Shown: positions 4,375-7,457 of the stretch, in pieces
Layout of the letters: each line of letters starts with the position of its first letter
Position numbering within the stretch: the stretch's first letter is position 1
NCBI GenBank assembly: GCA_017353815.1
Contig: JAFMSB010000075.1
Span: 1 to 7,457, forward strand
DNA length: 7,457 bases
Direction of reading: 5' to 3'
Source: Methylocapsa sp.
GTDB lineage: Bacteria > Pseudomonadota > Alphaproteobacteria > Rhizobiales > Beijerinckiaceae
Translations under genes and position numbers: made by a program
Notes under the pieces: generated by a model
Databases searched by the model: none
What the model saw: the letters and a program-made list of their open reading frames with translations, nothing else
Told to the model about the DNA's origin: nothing

Positions 4375-7300
4375 ATGCCCCAGCAGCCTTTCTCTGCACC
4401 TTACGCCCCGGACGACGAAATTCTGGCGGGCGCGCTTTTCGCCGAGGCTGCGCTCGCGAAAGAATCCGAGGCGAGGATCGATAAGCGCGCCCTGCGGCTC
4501 ATCGATTGGGTAAGGAGCAAGCCCAGCCGCATCGGCGGCGTCGAGGATCTGCTGCGCGAATATTCCCTGTCGTCGGAAGAAGGCATCGCTTTGATGGTCC
4601 TCGCCGAATCCCTTCTGCGTGTGCCCGACGATGCCACCGCCGACGAGCTCATAAAAGATAAACTCGCCTCTTCCGGCTGGGACCGTCCGGCCTCGGATTC
4701 GGATACGCTTGTCGTCACTGCCGCGGCTTGGGCGCTCGGGTTCGGCGCGCGCGTCATTGGCACGGGCACCACGCCGGAAGGTGTGGTGTCGGCGCTCGCC
4801 CGCAGGATTGGCATTGGTGCGGTGCGTGCCGCAGCCCGCCAGGCAATGCAGCTCATGGGCTCGCAATTCATTTTTGGCGAGACCATCGAACAAGCCCTTT
4901 GGCGGGCGCGCTCCCGAGAGGGACGGCATTACCGCTATTCCTTCGATATGCTGGGCGAGGGCGCGCGGACCGAAGAGGACGCCAAGCGCTATTTCGATTC
5001 TTATGCGCATGCCATCGAAGCAATCGGCGATTCAGCCGGCTCAAGCCCTCTGCCGGAACGGCCCGGTATCTCGGTCAAGCTATCGGCACTGCATCCGCGC
5101 TACGAACCGCTCTCGCGCCCGCGCGTGCTCACGGAATTGGTGCCGAGAGTTGCGCGTCTCGCGCGCATGGCCAAACGGTATGATTTGAATTTTACTGTCG
5201 ATGCCGAGGAAGCCGAGCGGCTGGAGCTGTCGCTCGACATTATCGACCGGCTGCTTGCCGATCCCGGGCTCGATGACTGGGACGGTTTCGGTCTTGCGGT
5301 GCAAGCCTATCAAAAGCGCGCCGGGGCGGTGATCGATTACGTGGCGCAGCAGGCCCGCCATTACGGACGCCGGTTGATGGTCCGCCTTGTAAAAGGCGCT
5401 TACTGGGACAGCGAGATCAAACGCGCGCAGGAGCGCGGCCTTGCCGACTATCCCGTGTTTACGCGGAAGGCAATGACGGACCTTAATTATCTCGCCTGTG
5501 CCAAAAGGCTGCTCGGCATGGGCGATATCATCTATCCGCAATTTGCCACCCATAATGTGTTGACGATTGCGACCGTGATCGAAGCCGCAGGGGGAAGCGG
5601 CCGCTTCGAGTTCCAGCGTCTCCATGGCATGGGCGAGGATATTTATGCCGCCATCCGGGCCGTGGCCGATCCTGCGCCGCCGTGCCGGACCTATGCCCCT
5701 GTCGGCAGTCATGAAAATCTCCTCGCCTATCTCGTGCGGCGGCTCATTGAAAATGGTGCCAATTCGTCGTTTATCGGCCGCCTGAGCGATCCGCATGTTT
5801 CCCGCTCCGAGTTGCTCAAGCGGCCGCAAGCGATTATAGGCGACGTAAGCCATGCGCGCGCCGAGGGACTGCCCGTGCCTGCGGACATTCATATGCCGGC
5901 GCGAAAAATGGCGGCCACAATAGCATTTGGAGAGCGCAAGGCGGTTGCCGCGCTCGTGAACGCGATTGCAATTGCCCCGCGCCTTTGCGAGGCCGCGCCC
6001 ATCATCTCTGGGTTAAGCCGAGGCGGGGTGGAGCGCGACGTCCGCTCGCCAATCGATGGCTCAAAAATCGGCGTTGTCCGCGAGGCATTGCCCGCGGTTT
6101 TGAGCGAAGCCTTGGAAAGCGCCCGGGCAGGTTATGCACACTGGTCGCGCGCGCCTGCGGGCGTGCGCGCAGCGTGCCTCAATCGTGCCGCGAGCCTTCT
6201 TGAAACCGAAGCGCCCGCTTTTCTCGCCCTGCTGCAGCTCGAGGCGGGCAAGACCCTCGAGGATGCGATTGGCGAATGGCGAGAGGCAATCGACTTCTTC
6301 CGCTATTATGGGCAGGAGTCACGGCGGCTCTTTTCGAGCCCTGCCCACATGCCCGGCCCAGCAGGGGAGGACAACCGGCTATTTTGCCATGGGCGCGGCG
6401 TGTTTGTCTGCATCAGCCCGTGGAATTTTCCGCTCTCCATATTTGCTGGCCAGATTGCTGCCGCGCTTGCCGCCGGAAACAGCGTTCTTGCCAAACCTGC
6501 CCCCCAGACGCCTTTAATCGCTGCCGCGGCGGCTGGATTGCTTCACCGCTCTGGCGTGCCAGACCAAGTATTGCAATTTCTGCCCGGCGGAAGCGACCTT
6601 GGCGAAAAACTCGTATCCTTGCCCTCGATTGACGGTGTTGCCTTCACCGGGTCGACAGCAACCGCATGGAAGATCAACCGCGCTCTCGCGGCGAAGGATG
6701 GCCCCATTCCCGTGCTGGTCGCAGAAACCGGAGGAATCAATGCCTTAATCGCCGATGCGACAGCCTTGCCGGAGCAAGTTAGCGATGATGTTCTTTCCTC
6801 CGCGTTCCACTCGGCGGGGCAGCGTTGTTCCGCGCTGCGGCTCCTTTGCCTCCAAGAGGATGTCGCCTCGAAATTAATCGGGATGATATGCGGGGCGGCA
6901 CGGGAGCTGCGGATTGGCGACCCGCGTGAGCTCGAGACCCAAATTGGGCCCGTGATCGATGGCGCTGCCGCAGCGGCCTTAAACGCGCATATTGCCGCCA
7001 TGCGCGGCAAGGCAATCCTGCATTTTGGCGGCAGCCTGCCTTCAGGCGCTCCAAAGAGCGGGTTTTACGTTGCACCGCATATTTTTGAGCTGGCCCGCCC
7101 CGAGGAGCTCAAGCGAGAGGTCTTTGGGCCCATTCTTCATATCGTGCGTTACGAGGCGGCCAAATTGGATGACTTGCTCGATGCAATCGAATCAACGGGC
7201 TTTGGGCTGACTTTGGGGATCCATTCACGCATCGGCTCCACAATCGAACGCATATTGAGCCGCCGCCTCGCCGGGAACTGCTATGTCAACCGCAATATGA

Positions 7301-7457
7301 TTGGCGCCATCGTCGGCACCCAGCCCTTCGGCGGATTCAATCTCTCGGGCACGGGTCCCAAAGCTGGCGGGCCGCACTATCTTGGCCGCTTTTGTGCAGA
7401 GCAAACAATCTCGATCAATACGGCTGCGGCGGGCGGGGACGCACCCCTCATCAACAG
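4375..7457 (+). CDS. putA: Bifunctional proline dehydrogenase / L-glutamate gamma-semialdehyde dehydrogenase, 3' end outside window
   Basis: PutA oxidises proline to glutamate in two channelled steps, with FAD and then NAD+, at the inner face of the membrane. The frame is open to the window end (1027 residues); GGDAPLI resembles the usual end of short PutA proteins, so probably few residues are missing. The arm domain comes first, then the proline dehydrogenase barrel: ISVKLSALHPRYE (about 232-244), VRLVKGAYWD (336-345, K340), FEFQRLHGMGED (411-422) and APVGSHENLLAYLVRRLIENG. The aldehyde dehydrogenase domain has ISPWNFPLSIFAG, AETGG with general base E784, AGQRCSA with nucleophile C818, EVFGP and PFGG. 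No ribbon-helix-helix domain precedes the arm, so this is a PutA that does not repress its own gene; no putR lies upstream. An odd point is KPAPQTP (P710 codon at 6502), where the family normally has KPAEQTP. Start ATG 4375 is chosen by family likeness (short leader before APYAPDD); in-frame ATGs at 4300, 4309 and 4363 are possible and none has a good ribosome binding site. Confidence 0.95.
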   Translation, partial: MPQQPFSAPYAPDDEILAGALFAEAALAKESEARIDKRALRLIDWVRSKPSRIGGVEDLLREYSLSSEEGIALMVLAESLLRVPDDATADELIKDKLASSGWDRPASDSDTLVVTAAAWALGFGARVIGTGTTPEGVVSALARRIGIGAVRAAARQAMQLMGSQFIFGETIEQALWRARSREGRHYRYSFDMLGEGARTEEDAKRYFDSYAHAIEAIGDSAGSSPLPERPGISVKLSALHPRYEPLSRPRVLTELVPRVARLARMAKRYDLNFTVDAEEAERLELSLDIIDRLLADPGLDDWDGFGLAVQAYQKRAGAVIDYVAQQARHYGRRLMVRLVKGAYWDSEIKRAQERGLADYPVFTRKAMTDLNYLACAKRLLGMGDIIYPQFATHNVLTIATVIEAAGGSGRFEFQRLHGMGEDIYAAIRAVADPAPPCRTYAPVGSHENLLAYLVRRLIENGANSSFIGRLSDPHVSRSELLKRPQAIIGDVSHARAEGLPVPADIHMPARKMAATIAFGERKAVAALVNAIAIAPRLCEAAPIISGLSRGGVERDVRSPIDGSKIGVVREALPAVLSEALESARAGYAHWSRAPAGVRAACLNRAASLLETEAPAFLALLQLEAGKTLEDAIGEWREAIDFFRYYGQESRRLFSSPAHMPGPAGEDNRLFCHGRGVFVCISPWNFPLSIFAGQIAAALAAGNSVLAKPAPQTPLIAAAAAGLLHRSGVPDQVLQFLPGGSDLGEKLVSLPSIDGVAFTGSTATAWKINRALAAKDGPIPVLVAETGGINALIADATALPEQVSDDVLSSAFHSAGQRCSALRLLCLQEDVASKLIGMICGAARELRIGDPRELETQIGPVIDGAAAAALNAHIAAMRGKAILHFGGSLPSGAPKSGFYVAPHIFELARPEELKREVFGPILHIVRYEAAKLDDLLDAIESTGFGLTLGIHSRIGSTIERILSRRLAGNCYVNRNMIGAIVGTQPFGGFNLSGTGPKAGGPHYLGRFCAEQTISINTAAAGGDAPLIN

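Noticed and set aside
5080..5892. Long minus-strand open frame of 270 codons
   Set aside because: It lies opposite the putA proline dehydrogenase domain, whose motifs are unmistakable. Long antisense frames are expected in GC-rich genes.

Overview
The window is a chromosomal stretch of an alphaproteobacterium, most likely of the Hyphomicrobiales (Rhizobiales), perhaps near Beijerinckiaceae or Bradyrhizobium. The reasons are the order dnaJ, PmtA-type phospholipid N-methyltransferase, pyrF; a PutA that begins directly with its proline dehydrogenase arm and has no DNA-binding domain; GC-rich codon use in most genes; and an Irr-box-like palindrome, a motif of this order. The genus cannot be fixed from the sequence alone. 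All five recognised genes lie on the + strand.

Layout: 1-804 is the 3' part of dnaJ (zinc-finger and substrate-binding domains). 921-1796 is a phospholipid N-methyltransferase (PmtA-like) that starts at TTG and has an unusual basic C-terminal tail, possibly after a frameshift. 1797-2009 is a gap with a perfect 14-bp palindrome. 2010-2756 is pyrF, clearly more AT-rich in places than its neighbours. 2757-3448 is a 692-bp gap without a convincing gene but with much dyad symmetry. 3449-4261 is dapB. 4375-7457 is a nearly complete bifunctional putA that runs off the window.

The most notable object is in the long gap: a perfect 16-bp parS centromere site (3218-3233) forming part of one arm of a 64-bp imperfect palindrome (3211-3274). 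The other arm carries a degenerate copy of parS, and the centre reads as an Irr/ICE-like iron-control motif. A canonical parS next to dnaJ and dapB suggests that this locus lies in the origin-proximal ParB-loading region.

The genes are housekeeping functions without one shared pathway: protein folding (DnaJ), membrane phosphatidylcholine synthesis (PmtA), pyrimidine synthesis (PyrF), lysine and peptidoglycan precursor synthesis (DapB) and proline catabolism to glutamate (PutA). The gaps between them (116, 213, 692 and 113 bp) argue against a single tight operon. I see no mobile element, CRISPR array, tRNA or rRNA.
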